A stretch of DNA of 64,000 bases. Source: an uncultured Lachnospiraceae bacterium. GTDB lineage: Bacteria > Bacillota > Clostridia > Lachnospirales > Lachnospiraceae. Under the pieces are notes generated by a model that worked only from the letters and a program-made list of their open reading frames with translations, was not told the origin of the DNA and did no database searches. This document shows positions 7,837-16,752 of the stretch, piece after piece. The stretch is taken from the NCBI GenBank assembly GCA_902781655.1, contig CACZJZ010000001.1, forward strand, positions 124,001 to 188,000. The letters are read 5' to 3'. Both the position numbers and the translations under genes were made by a program. How positions within the stretch are numbered: position 1 is the first letter of the stretch; the number at the start of each line of letters is the position of its first letter.

Positions 7837-10800
7837 ATGGCACAGGAAACCCGCAGAAAATCGACTGGAACCGCACGAACGGCATCGACGCAGCGCACCC
7901 GGAAGGACTCCGGTGCGGCGCAGAGTTCCCGCCGCAGTGCCGGCCAGACCAGAAGCAGCACATCCCGCGCTGCGCAGTCAGGGAGAAGTTCTTCCAGAAC
8001 TGTTTCCGGCGCTTCTGGAAATGAATCCGGAAGCCGGGAAAGGCGAAGAGCGTCAGAATATGGAAGAAGCAGCCGCAGGACGGCATCTCCAGACCGCAGT
8101 TATTCCCATGCAGACAGCGCATCCGGCGAGGACATCATACTGATCGTCCTGCTGGCAGTGACAGTTTTTCTGTTTCTGGCTAATTTCCGCATCATGGGAC
8201 CTGTGGGAAACGCGGTCAGCGGTGTCATGTTCGGCCTGTTTGGATTTCCCAATTATGTTCTGCCTCCATTCATGTTTGGCCTCACCGGCTTTTATATCGT
8301 GAGGAGGAATGAGCGCGGAACCATTGCCAGAATCGTGTGCAGCGGAGTTCTTTTTCTGGTGGCCGGCATGATCTGCGAGCTGGCAGCGGGAGGCCTTAAG
8401 AATTCTCCCGGGTATGATCCTGCCGCCATTTTTCTTCGATGCCGGGATGGAAGAAACGGAGGAGGTCTTCTTGAGGGCTCTCTCACCTATCTGCTCTATT
8501 ATTTTTTGAAGCAGGTAGGGACTATTCTCGTATTGATTATGATTGTTTTGATCTGCATCCTGATTCTGTCCGGCAGATCGCTCTTCGATATGATGGAAAA
8601 CAGCCGTCTCTACGGCTATGACGATGACGGATACCCGGAGGAAGGCGTGCGGCCATACGAAGAGGAAGATCGCCGCGCAAGGGATATCCGCACCTGGAAA
8701 GAGGAGGATGCGCTGAAACAGGAAGAACAGGCGGATAAAGAGGAATACCTTCGGCTGCGGGAAGAGGATAGAGCGCTGCGGCAACGCAGCGCCATACGCC
8801 GCAGGCAGGAGGCAGAGGATCTGCGCGCCCGCCGGGAGGAAGAGCGGGAAAAGAGAAGACTGGCACAGGAGGCATGGGAGGCGGAGCAGGCACGGCAGCG
8901 AAGGCAGAAGGCACTCGAAGAAGAGAACCGCCGCATGGCAGATTCTATCGTCAAAGTTCGTACTCCCGGGGAGTATGATAACTACCTGGCCAATGCAACG
9001 CTCTCTGAATCAGAATCGGAGGCGCAGGCTGTGCAGCGTGCCAGTGCGCCTGGAAGTCCGTCTGATTTCGGTATTTCCGGCGGAAAAATGTCGGAAAATG
9101 CTGGCGATGCGGCCGCTGCTGCCGGGAACCAGCGGAACAATCCGGCGCCAGATTCCGTATCCACTGCCGACAGATTGGCTGTGGTCACAAATCAAGCTGA
9201 AAATGCTCAGAACGCAGACATGACAGGAGCAGCGGACACCGCCGTTCCAGGAAATGAGGAGGAGAATTCTCAGCCGGGAACCCCATTATCCGCAGACACA
9301 GCCCCGGGAGAGCCGTATCCGGCGCAGGAGGATGAGGCTGAGCCTTATTCTGTAGACCCATGGCTGCATGAAATCACAGCGAATCCTGCGGCGTACAGTG
9401 CCATCGCGCTGAAGGCAGATATGATAGATCAGAAGGCTGCACACGCCGCGCTGCAGTATTCCGGGATAGGTGTCCCGATCCCGCAGGAGACAAACCCGGA
9501 CTATACATCGAAGGCTTTTGAAGAGCAGATCATCCGGCAGGGAGTGGCAGAATCGATGCAGTCCTCCGCGGAATCAGCTGCGACACCTGCTTCAGAACCG
9601 GCTGCTGTTCCGGATTTCACGAAGGCAGCGAAGCCGGCTGATGAGGCAGATGCTGTGCCTGCGGCGGCACAGGCCGCTGCTCCGGATCCCATACAGGAAG
9701 TGGAGCAGGCTGATCAGACGGAAGCTGTCCCCGCAGCCGCACAGGCTGATGAATCGGCCGTTCCGACTGCCTCTGAGCAGACTTTACAGAAGCAGACCTC
9801 TTCTGCAGCAGACGACCAGGAGAAGCAGACCTCCTCTGCAGCAGACAACCAGGAGAAGCAGACCTCCTCTGCAGCAGACGACCAGGAAATTGAGGAGATC
9901 GAGGTAGAGCGCGAGCGAAGCGACGACAGCAGCCCGATTCACAGTAACAACGCAATCCCAGCAGCACCGCAGTCTCATCCGGCTCCTTCCGCAGAAAAAG
10001 CTTTCAGATCTGTCACCTCCGGCCAGACCTTTGGAGGCGGCATTGAAGAGGCGCAGAGGCAGAGAGATGCGCTGGAGGCGAAAATCAGAACGCAGCCCAG
10101 GGCTCCGTTCCAGTTTCCGCCTGTCACGCTTCTGCGGGAAGGGCGCCATGATCATAGCGAGGAGACAGACCGTGAGCTGAAAGAGACGGCATACAATCTG
10201 CAGAACACGCTGAAAACATTCGGCGTCGATGTCACCATCCCGCGGGTGAGTCAGGGACCGGCTGTCACACGGTATGAGCTGCTGCCGGCGCAGGGAGTCA
10301 AGGTTTCCAAAATTGTCTCCCTGGCAGACGATATCAAGCTGAACCTCGCCGCATCCGACATCCGGATCGAGGCGCCGATTCCGGGTAAACAGGCAATCGG
10401 CATTGAGGTTCCGAACCGCAATCCATCCTCCGTGCCGCTGCGGGAATTATTCGAATCGGATGAATATCAGAATTTTCACGGCAAAATCAGGTTTGGAGTC
10501 GGAAAGGATATCGGTGGCAACGTCGTGGTGACAGATATTGCCAGGATGCCGCATCTTTTGATCGCCGGCTCCACCGGATCCGGCAAGTCCGTTTGCATCA
10601 ACACGATTATTTTGAGCATTCTGTACAGCTATACTCCGGATCAGGTAAAGCTCATTATGATCGACCCCAAAATTGTGGAACTCTCCGTGTACAATGGAAT
10701 TCCGCATCTGCTGCTTCCAGTGGTGACAGATCCAAAGAAAGCGGCCGGCGCCCTGCAATGGGCTGTTGCGGAGATGACGGACCGGTATCGCCGATTCGCC

Positions 10801-11583
10801 GAAGAATCTGTCCGCGATCTGAAGGGATATAATGAAAAGGCGAGGAATGCGCACGACGGCAGCATGACCCCTCTTCCGCAGATTGTCATCATTGTGGACG
10901 AGCTTGCGGATCTGATGATGGTGTCGGCGAAGGATGTGGAGGAAGCGATCTGCCGCCTGGCACAGCTTGCCCGCGCAGCAGGAATCCACCTGATCATCGC
11001 GACCCAGCGTCCTTCCGTGGATGTGATAACCGGATTGATCAAGGCCAATATGCCAAGCCGGATTGCCTTTGCCGTGTCGAGCGGCGTGGATTCCAGAACG
11101 ATTCTGGATATGTATGGAGCGGAGAAGCTGCTCGGCAAGGGAGACATGCTCTTCTACCCGCAGGGATATTCCAAGCCCGCCCGGGTGCAGGGTGCCTTTG
11201 TGTCCGATGAGGAGGTCACCGATGTCGCGAATTACATCAAGTACCACAACCAGACATGGGTGGAGGGCAATGACATCGAGAAAAAGATCGAAATGATGAA
11301 CAGCGGGCAGGACTCTGCCGGGCCATCTGCCATGGGCAGCGCTGGGCAGGATTCCCAGTACGATGAGCATTTCATAGAAGCCGGATACCTGATCATTGAA
11401 AAGAAGAAAGCATCCATCGGCATGCTGCAGCGTGTATTCAAAATCGGCTTCAACCGGGCGGCGAGAATCATGGATCAGCTCTGTGAGGCCGGAGTGGTCA
11501 GTACGGATGAAGGAACAAAGGCAAGACAGGTTCTGATGAGCCAGAGCGATTTTGAAGCATACATCGAAGAGAACGAGATTTAA
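7837..11583 (+). CDS. ftsK: DNA translocase FtsK/SpoIIIE family
   Basis: A 1248-residue membrane-anchored motor that pumps chromosomal DNA through the division or sporulation septum. A Ser/Arg-rich basic head (1-95) precedes four predicted membrane helices (about 100-118, 141-156, 165-186, 228-248). A Glu/Arg-rich coiled-coil region follows (about 265-370), then a long Ala/Glu/Gln/Ser-rich linker (about 375-720) with a 3 x 11-residue tandem repeat. The alpha-beta motor has Walker A GSTGSGKS at 911-918 and Walker B IIVDELADL (Asp1021). A C-terminal winged-helix gamma domain recognises orienting DNA sites. It is much longer than B. subtilis SpoIIIE (about 790 aa) because of the linker. The start ATG follows AGGAGG. 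Confidence 0.95.
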   Translation: MAQETRRKSTGTARTASTQRTRKDSGAAQSSRRSAGQTRSSTSRAAQSGRSSSRTVSGASGNESGSRERRRASEYGRSSRRTASPDRSYSHADSASGEDIILIVLLAVTVFLFLANFRIMGPVGNAVSGVMFGLFGFPNYVLPPFMFGLTGFYIVRRNERGTIARIVCSGVLFLVAGMICELAAGGLKNSPGYDPAAIFLRCRDGRNGGGLLEGSLTYLLYYFLKQVGTILVLIMIVLICILILSGRSLFDMMENSRLYGYDDDGYPEEGVRPYEEEDRRARDIRTWKEEDALKQEEQADKEEYLRLREEDRALRQRSAIRRRQEAEDLRARREEEREKRRLAQEAWEAEQARQRRQKALEEENRRMADSIVKVRTPGEYDNYLANATLSESESEAQAVQRASAPGSPSDFGISGGKMSENAGDAAAAAGNQRNNPAPDSVSTADRLAVVTNQAENAQNADMTGAADTAVPGNEEENSQPGTPLSADTAPGEPYPAQEDEAEPYSVDPWLHEITANPAAYSAIALKADMIDQKAAHAALQYSGIGVPIPQETNPDYTSKAFEEQIIRQGVAESMQSSAESAATPASEPAAVPDFTKAAKPADEADAVPAAAQAAAPDPIQEVEQADQTEAVPAAAQADESAVPTASEQTLQKQTSSAADDQEKQTSSAADNQEKQTSSAADDQEIEEIEVERERSDDSSPIHSNNAIPAAPQSHPAPSAEKAFRSVTSGQTFGGGIEEAQRQRDALEAKIRTQPRAPFQFPPVTLLREGRHDHSEETDRELKETAYNLQNTLKTFGVDVTIPRVSQGPAVTRYELLPAQGVKVSKIVSLADDIKLNLAASDIRIEAPIPGKQAIGIEVPNRNPSSVPLRELFESDEYQNFHGKIRFGVGKDIGGNVVVTDIARMPHLLIAGSTGSGKSVCINTIILSILYSYTPDQVKLIMIDPKIVELSVYNGIPHLLLPVVTDPKKAAGALQWAVAEMTDRYRRFAEESVRDLKGYNEKARNAHDGSMTPLPQIVIIVDELADLMMVSAKDVEEAICRLAQLARAAGIHLIIATQRPSVDVITGLIKANMPSRIAFAVSSGVDSRTILDMYGAEKLLGKGDMLFYPQGYSKPARVQGAFVSDEEVTDVANYIKYHNQTWVEGNDIEKKIEMMNSGQDSAGPSAMGSAGQDSQYDEHFIEAGYLIIEKKKASIGMLQRVFKIGFNRAARIMDQLCEAGVVSTDEGTKARQVLMSQSDFEAYIEENEI
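9790..9888 (+). repeat. 33-bp tandem repeat, three copies, inside ftsK linker
   Basis: Three head-to-tail 33-base units code for KQTSSAADDQE, KQTSSAADNQE and KQTSSAADDQE. They differ by a few bases only (CTC TTC versus CTC CTC, GAC versus AAC, final GAG versus GAA). Such near-identity suggests recent expansion by slippage or unequal crossover within a low-complexity linker, so copy number may vary between strains. Confidence 0.95.
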
Positions 11584-11591
11584 GTGCGATT

Positions 11592-13013
11592 ATGAAATGT
11601 CCAAAATGCGGCAATGAAATCCCAGAAGGCAGCCTGTACTGCGAAACATGCGGAACCGAAATCCGGATCGTCAAGGAATATGATGCAGGACTCGAACAGC
11701 AGATCTCGGAAAATATGGACTCCATCCGGAAGGAAGTGCGCAGGCAGATCGAAGAGGAAGAACAGGAGAAGCGCCAGGCACTTGTCAGGAGACAGAAGAA
11801 GCGTCTGCGACTTGTCATCGCCGCTGCCGCCTTGTCTCTCATTCTTGTCTGCGGAATTGCCGTCTATCTGCTCCGTCCGACGAGAGAATCCTACGTCGGA
11901 CGCGCGTATACGGCGGCGGAGAAAGGCGAGTACGAGAAAGCCGCAAAGCTGATCGACGCCGCGCTCTCACTGGATAAGAAGAGCGACCCGGTCGAACTCA
12001 TTCTCACCAAGACGCGCTATCTGGAGGCTGCCGGAGATCTCGAAGGAGCGGAGAAAACCATCCGTACCGTCACGGACTCTTCGACTTCCTCCGATGACGA
12101 GAAGGTTCGGGCGTATCAACTGCTCATTGACATTTATGCCTCAAAGGAACGCTACCAGGAAATAGCCGCCATGATCGCGGAAAGTCCGGATGCTGTGCGG
12201 AGCGCTTATCATGCTTATCTCAGCTCGCAGCCGGTTTTCAGCGAAAAATCAGGAACCTACGAGGGCAGCCTCTCCCTCACCATTACAGATGATAACGGAG
12301 GATCCATTTTTTACACGCTGGACGGCAGCACGCCGGATCTGCGCAGCAATCTTTATCGAAGCCCTATCGCGCTGACCTTCGGGGAGTACACTGTCACGGC
12401 AATTTCCGTCAATAAATACGGCGTCGTGAGTGAGCCGGTCTCCCAGAAATATGTGATCCATGGCGAAAAGCTGCAGACGCCGGAGGTTTCTCCCGAATCC
12501 GGCAGTTATACCGGGACTGCCCTGATCAGGGTGACAGCCCCGAAAACAGGGAAGGTTTACTACACTACGGATGGCTCTGATCCGGATGAGGATGCCAACC
12601 AATACACCGGCCCCATTGAGATGCCGACCGGATCCTCCTCGTACCGTTTTATAGTCATTGACGAAAACGGAGGGAAGAGCGAAATAGTCTCCCGCAGCTA
12701 TTCCCTTTCCCCTGCGGCGAAAATTTCTGCGGAGGAGGGGCCGTCCTATATTTTGCAAGCGCTGCAGGATGCAGGAGAAACGTCGGATGCGGCGGGGACG
12801 ACACCGGATGGCACAGCCCGGTACAGCTACAGCTGCATCGGATCGAAGACCATCACCGGCTACGGAAGCTTTTATCTTTACCGGGAATATCTGGTGGACA
12901 GCACCGGGAACGCGGCGGAAACCGGCAGAAGATTTGCGGTGAATGTATCCAACGCGACAGTCAATCTCTACGGGGACATCGGAAACGGAGATCAGCTGTT
13001 TCCACTGCCCTGA
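11592..13013 (+). CDS. Zinc-ribbon membrane protein with chitobiase-like extracellular domains
   Basis: A 473-residue protein of unknown role. The cytoplasmic N-terminus is a zinc ribbon with Cys3, Cys6, Cys17 and Cys20, then a charged coiled coil (about 35-70) and one membrane helix (about 73-94). The outside part has a tetratricopeptide-like helical region (about 100-205). Two repeats follow of the chitobiase/hexosaminidase C-terminal beta type, marked by SIFYTLDGSTPD and KVYYTTDGSDPD, each followed by an AIS/IVIDE-GGKS strand. A C-terminal domain (about 375-473) is unassigned. ATG 11592 lies 8 bases after the ftsK stop. The architecture suggests a cell-envelope sensor or scaffold; that is inference. 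Confidence 0.85.
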   Translation: MKCPKCGNEIPEGSLYCETCGTEIRIVKEYDAGLEQQISENMDSIRKEVRRQIEEEEQEKRQALVRRQKKRLRLVIAAAALSLILVCGIAVYLLRPTRESYVGRAYTAAEKGEYEKAAKLIDAALSLDKKSDPVELILTKTRYLEAAGDLEGAEKTIRTVTDSSTSSDDEKVRAYQLLIDIYASKERYQEIAAMIAESPDAVRSAYHAYLSSQPVFSEKSGTYEGSLSLTITDDNGGSIFYTLDGSTPDLRSNLYRSPIALTFGEYTVTAISVNKYGVVSEPVSQKYVIHGEKLQTPEVSPESGSYTGTALIRVTAPKTGKVYYTTDGSDPDEDANQYTGPIEMPTGSSSYRFIVIDENGGKSEIVSRSYSLSPAAKISAEEGPSYILQALQDAGETSDAAGTTPDGTARYSYSCIGSKTITGYGSFYLYREYLVDSTGNAAETGRRFAVNVSNATVNLYGDIGNGDQLFPLP

Positions 13014-13063
13014 TTTTCGCGCTCTGAAATCCCAGGATATCCGGTAGCGGTAATTTGGAAATT

Positions 13064-13093
13064 TTGACACTGTGCAGTGAAATACAGTAGAAT
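13064..13093 (+). promoter_or_regulatory. Promoter of the nfnAB operon
   Basis: TTGACA at 13064-13069 and TAGAAT at 13088-13093 are separated by 18 bases. They lie 39 bases before the nfnA start codon and after the preceding gene has ended. The -35 is a full consensus match and the -10 matches 5 of 6. Confidence 0.7.
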
Positions 13094-13132
13094 GTTTTTT
13101 TGAATACGGACAGCGCGACAGGAGGCACTGAA

Positions 13133-14011
13133 ATGTTCAAAATTTTAAAAAAGGAAAAGCTCTCCGCCAATATTTACCGTATGGTGGTAGAGGCGCCGCG
13201 GGTTGCGGCTCATGCCATGCCGGGACAGTTTTTGATTGTCCGGACAGACGCGGAGGGAGAACGGATTCCACTAACCATCTGTGACGACGATAAGGAAAAG
13301 GGAACCGTCACGATTGTTTTTCAGCCGGTCGGGGGAGAGACCGCACGCATGGCGCTTCTGAAGGAGGGGGATTCTTTTGCAGATGTTGTCGGACCTCTTG
13401 GCAATCCCTCGGAGCTTGTCCATGTCCCGGTGGAAGAACTTCGCAAAATGAAGCTGCTGTTTATCGCAGGCGGAGTCGGAACGGCACCGGTGTATCACCA
13501 GCTCAAATGGCTGCACGCACAGGGCGTGGATGCTGATTGTATACAGGGTGCGCGCAGCCGCGATATCCTCATTCTGGAAAAAGAGATGCAGGAGGTCACA
13601 GGGCACCTGTATTTTGCCACAGACGATGGATCGTATGGAATTCACGGCAATGTCTGCGTAGCGCTGCAGCAGCTTTACGATGAAGGAAAACGGTACGACC
13701 ATTGTGTCGTCATTGGTCCCATGATCATGATGAAGTTTGCCTGCCAGCTGACAAAGAAGCTGGGGATTCCCACGACAGCTTCCATGAATACGCTCATGGT
13801 GGACGGAACCGGAATGTGCGGCGCCTGCCGCCTTCTCGTAGGGGGAGAGGTCAAGTTTGCCTGCGTCGACGGACCGGAATTTGATGGCTGGAAGATTGAT
13901 TTTGATCAGGCGATGCAGCGGGCAAGAATGTATAAAACCGAAGAGGGAAGGCTGTATCTCGAAGAAAAAGAAGGCGAGACGCATCACGGCGGCTGCGGCC
14001 TGTGCCAGTGA
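13133..14011 (+). CDS. nfnA: NfnA-like NAD/FAD subunit of ferredoxin:NADP oxidoreductase (SudB/PyrK type)
   Basis: A 292-residue flavoprotein in the dihydroorotate dehydrogenase electron-transfer / sulfide dehydrogenase beta family. It has an FAD-binding barrel with RIPLTICD, an NAD-binding AGGVGTAPVYHQL motif, and a C-terminal [2Fe-2S] cysteine cluster GTGMCGACRL...FACVDGPEFDG. ATG 13133 is chosen because GGAGG sits 7 bases before it and MFKILKKEKL fits the family; a TTG at 13100 has no such site. It is followed 21 bases later by the large subunit. Together these match NfnAB, the electron-bifurcating NADH-dependent reduced ferredoxin:NADP+ oxidoreductase of clostridia. A glutamate-synthase-linked role is the main alternative. 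Confidence 0.9.
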   Translation: MFKILKKEKLSANIYRMVVEAPRVAAHAMPGQFLIVRTDAEGERIPLTICDDDKEKGTVTIVFQPVGGETARMALLKEGDSFADVVGPLGNPSELVHVPVEELRKMKLLFIAGGVGTAPVYHQLKWLHAQGVDADCIQGARSRDILILEKEMQEVTGHLYFATDDGSYGIHGNVCVALQQLYDEGKRYDHCVVIGPMIMMKFACQLTKKLGIPTTASMNTLMVDGTGMCGACRLLVGGEVKFACVDGPEFDGWKIDFDQAMQRARMYKTEEGRLYLEEKEGETHHGGCGLCQ

Positions 14012-14032
14012 GCGCATCGAAGGAGAACAACA

Positions 14033-15421
14033 ATGGATGGAATGAAAAAGGTGCCGGTGCGGGAGCAGGACCCGAAGGTACGCGCACATAATTTTGACGA
14101 GGTTTGCCTTGGATATAACCGGGAAGAAGCCATGGCGGAGGCAGAGCGCTGCCTGCAGTGTAAAAATCCGCTCTGTCAGCAGGGATGCCCTGTCAGTATC
14201 AACATTCCGGGATTCATCCGTAAGCTCCGGGAGGACGACGTGCCCGGCGCGTATGAAGTGATCAGTGAATCCTCCACGCTGCCTGCTGTCTGCGGCCGCG
14301 TCTGTCCCCAGGAGACGCAGTGCGAGGGAAGATGCGTGCGCGGAATCAGGGGAGAGGCCGTCTCCATCGGCAAGCTGGAGCGCTACGTTGCTGACACCGC
14401 CGCGGAAATGGGTATTCATCCGCAGCCGGCAAAGACAAGAAACGGAAAGAAAGTGGCTGTCATCGGCGCCGGTCCGTCAGGACTTGCCTGTGCCAGCGAT
14501 CTAGCCAGACTGGGATATGATGTGACAATTTTCGATGCGCTGCACAAGGCAGGTGGTGTACTGTCCTATGGCATTCCGGAGTTCCGACTTCCGAAGGAAC
14601 GCGTGGTCGATCGGGAAATTGATAACGTACGTGCACTTGGCGTCAGGATTGAGACGGATGTCATCATCGGCAAATCCGTCACCATCGATGAGCTGATGGA
14701 TCGGGAGGGCTATGACGCCGTGTTTATAGGCTCCGGTGCCGGTCTGCCAAAGTTTATGCATATCCCCGGCGAACAGGCGATGGGCGTGTTCTCTGCCAAT
14801 GAATATCTGACGCGGAGCAATCTGATGCACGCTTACCGTGAGGATGCCCGGACGCCGATCTACCATGCGAAGAAGGCGGTGGTCGTCGGAGGCGGCAACG
14901 TCGCAATGGATGCCGCAAGAACGGCGCTCCGTCTCGGCGCGGATGTCACCATCGTTTACCGCCGCAGCGAGGCAGAGCTTCCCGCGCGGAAGGAAGAGGT
15001 TCACCACGCAAAGGAAGAGGGCATCCGGTTTGAACTTCTGACAAATCCGGAGGAAATTCTGACGGATGAGAATGGCTGGGTGAGCGGCGTGCGCTGCATT
15101 CGTATGGAGCTTGGAGAGCCGGACGCTTCCGGAAGGCGCCGCCCTGTTCCGATTGAGGGCAGTGAGTTCATGATCGACTGCGACGCTGTCATCATGGCTC
15201 TCGGGACGAGTCCGAATCCGCTGATTTCTTCCACCACGGATGGCCTAGCGACCACGACAAAGGGTGGCCTTGTGGTGAACGAGGAGAACGGGGAAACCAC
15301 CAGGCCGGGTGTCTTTGCAGGCGGCGATGCCGTGACGGGGGCAGCTACTGTGATTCTTGCCATGGGAGCCGGCAGGAAGGCTGCCAGAGGCATCGATGAA
15401 TATCTGCGGTCCAGGGATTGA
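14033..15421 (+). CDS. nfnB: NfnB-like large subunit (GltD-family, NADPH-binding)
   Basis: A 462-residue GltD/GltA-type flavoprotein. The N-terminal iron-sulfur domain has ERCLQCKNPLCQQGCPV and CGRVCPQETQCEGRC. An FAD site GAGPSGLACASDLA follows, then GGVLSYGIPEFRLP and an NADPH site GGGNVAMDAARTALRLGA. The C-terminal GGDAVTGAATVILAMGAGRKAA closes the FAD domain. No large glutamate synthase subunit (GltB) is next to it, whereas the NfnA-like gene is, so the bifurcating transhydrogenase reading is favoured over glutamate synthase. ATG 14033 follows AAGGAGA. The enzyme would balance ferredoxin, NADH and NADPH in the cytoplasm. Confidence 0.9.
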   Translation: MDGMKKVPVREQDPKVRAHNFDEVCLGYNREEAMAEAERCLQCKNPLCQQGCPVSINIPGFIRKLREDDVPGAYEVISESSTLPAVCGRVCPQETQCEGRCVRGIRGEAVSIGKLERYVADTAAEMGIHPQPAKTRNGKKVAVIGAGPSGLACASDLARLGYDVTIFDALHKAGGVLSYGIPEFRLPKERVVDREIDNVRALGVRIETDVIIGKSVTIDELMDREGYDAVFIGSGAGLPKFMHIPGEQAMGVFSANEYLTRSNLMHAYREDARTPIYHAKKAVVVGGGNVAMDAARTALRLGADVTIVYRRSEAELPARKEEVHHAKEEGIRFELLTNPEEILTDENGWVSGVRCIRMELGEPDASGRRRPVPIEGSEFMIDCDAVIMALGTSPNPLISSTTDGLATTTKGGLVVNEENGETTRPGVFAGGDAVTGAATVILAMGAGRKAARGIDEYLRSRD

Positions 15422-15435
15422 TTCATGACTCCGAC

Positions 15436-15460
15436 GTGCCGGGAGAGGTTTTCCCGGCAC
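15436..15460 (+). other. Hairpin between nfnB and the next gene
   Basis: GTGCCGGGA (15436-15444) can pair with TCCCGGCAC (15452-15460) around a 7-base loop. There is no T-run after it, so it is not a classic intrinsic terminator. It may stabilise the 3' end of the nfn message or be incidental. Confidence 0.4.
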
Positions 15461-15484
15461 CGGATGAGGGGAGAATAGACGGCG

Positions 15485-16240
15485 ATGTGGTGTCCAAAAT
15501 GCCGGACAGAATATCGGGATGGAGTGAAGGTTTGTGCAGACTGTGGTACTCCTCTGGTGGAATCCCTGGAGGAGTACGACCGCGAGCAGACCAGAAAAGC
15601 TGCAGAGGAAGAGACGATCCGGCTTTCCCAGCTCCAGGATGGAGAATCCGCCTATTATGGTGAGACCTCTTCCGGGAAAGGGGAGGTTTTGTCCGCAAAT
15701 GCAGAACCTCGCCCAACTCAGAGGCACACAGCTTATAAAAGCAGCAGCGAAATGGCGGACGAAAACCGCTCCTCTGCGGCAGCCCTGCTCATTGTCGGAA
15801 CGGCTGGTCTTCTCTTTATCCTGCTGCTTTATTTTGACAAGATCCGCTTTTTTCATGTCACCGGACCAAACCGATATTTTGTGTGCGGCGTACTGGGGGC
15901 CATGTTTGTTCTTTTCCTGGTGATGGGATGCGTCTCCTGGAAATCCGTGAAACGTCTCAGAGAGAAAGCTGTCTCCGAGCATTCCATTGAAGAGGAGATC
16001 CGCAGATGGTGCGGACAGAACCTGACAAGGGAGATGATTGAGGATGCTGTGCGGGAGCGCATGCCAGTATCCGATGCGCTGCATCAGACAGCGCAGGACA
16101 TGGGAGAGGCCTATTTTGCCAGAACGGAAGTGATTCGCGACCGGATATCCGGACAGTTCGTCGGCTTAAGCGATGATTTTCTGGAGCATTTCACGGAAGA
16201 ATATTACAACGCGCTTTATGATATGCCGGTCGAACAATAA
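15485..16240 (+). CDS. Zinc-ribbon protein with two membrane helices, unknown function
   Basis: A 251-residue protein I cannot assign. It starts with a zinc ribbon whose four cysteines have the same spacing (3, 6, 17, 20) as the protein at 11592-13013. A polar linker follows, then two predicted membrane helices (about 98-116 and 131-152). A cytosolic helical C-terminal tail (about 155-251) is rich in charged residues and has DALHQTAQDMGEAYFARTE. The start ATG lies 63 bases after nfnB. The next gene, rlmH, begins 20 bases after its stop, so co-transcription is likely. The two zinc-ribbon proteins flank nfnAB, which may be chance. Confidence 0.8.
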   Translation: MWCPKCRTEYRDGVKVCADCGTPLVESLEEYDREQTRKAAEEETIRLSQLQDGESAYYGETSSGKGEVLSANAEPRPTQRHTAYKSSSEMADENRSSAAALLIVGTAGLLFILLLYFDKIRFFHVTGPNRYFVCGVLGAMFVLFLVMGCVSWKSVKRLREKAVSEHSIEEEIRRWCGQNLTREMIEDAVRERMPVSDALHQTAQDMGEAYFARTEVIRDRISGQFVGLSDDFLEHFTEEYYNALYDMPVEQ

Positions 16241-16260
16241 AATACCGCAGAAAACGCGGC

Positions 16261-16752
16261 ATGGGGATGCGCTTGAATATTGATATCATTGCAGTCGGAA
16301 AACTGAGAGAGCCATTTTACCGCGATGCTGATCTGGAATATGAAAAGAGACTGTCAAGATACGCCCGGGTTCGCATCATTGAGGTGGAGGAAGTGAAAAA
16401 GCCGGATGAAATCAGTCCGGCTCTTTCCGTACAGATCCGGGAAAGGGAGGCGGAACGCATGCAGCGCTTTCTTAAACCGGGAGCTTTCGTCATCGCTCTC
16501 TGCATCGAAGGCCGGGAAATGGATTCTGTCGCCTTTTCCAGGGAACTTGAAAGCGCTGCTCTGCGGGGGTCGGGTCATGTGCAGTTTCTGATCGGCGGTG
16601 CCATTGGACTTGGAGACAGCCTTGTCCGACAGGCGGACCTTTGCCTTTCCTTCTCCAGAATGACCTTCCCGCATCAGCTGATGCGGGTGATCCTTCTGGA
16701 GCAGATCTATCGTGCCTTTCGAATCATGAGAGGAGAACCATATCACAAATGA
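16261..16752 (+). CDS. rlmH: 23S rRNA (pseudouridine1915-N3)-methyltransferase RlmH
   Basis: A 163-residue SPOUT methyltransferase that methylates pseudouridine 1915 in helix 69 of 23S rRNA, using SAM. The knotted SAM site is LIGGAIGLGDS and the highly conserved tail FPHQLMRVILLEQIYRAFRI-MRGEPYHK is present. Start choice is uncertain: ATG 16261, ATG 16267 or TTG 16273. The last gives the usual family N-terminus (MNIDIIAVGKL) with GGGG six bases upstream. The stop TGA overlaps the ATG of the PhoH gene, indicating coupled translation of ribosome-maturation genes. Confidence 0.95.
   Translation: MGMRLNIDIIAVGKLREPFYRDADLEYEKRLSRYARVRIIEVEEVKKPDEISPALSVQIREREAERMQRFLKPGAFVIALCIEGREMDSVAFSRELESAALRGSGHVQFLIGGAIGLGDSLVRQADLCLSFSRMTFPHQLMRVILLEQIYRAFRIMRGEPYHK

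Noticed and set aside
7263-7961. 232-codon minus-strand open frame between the YebC-family gene and ftsK
   Set aside because: It spans the strong terminator and the start of ftsK, has a low-complexity Pro/Arg/Ser content and no recognisable motif.
10447-11370. 307-codon minus-strand open frame opposite the FtsK motor
   Set aside because: Its length comes from the antisense of a GC-rich conserved domain; no motif or start signal supports it.
12249-13070. 273-codon minus-strand open frame opposite the zinc-ribbon/chitobiase-like gene
   Set aside because: It has no ribosome binding site or family resemblance, and overlaps a well-formed + strand gene.
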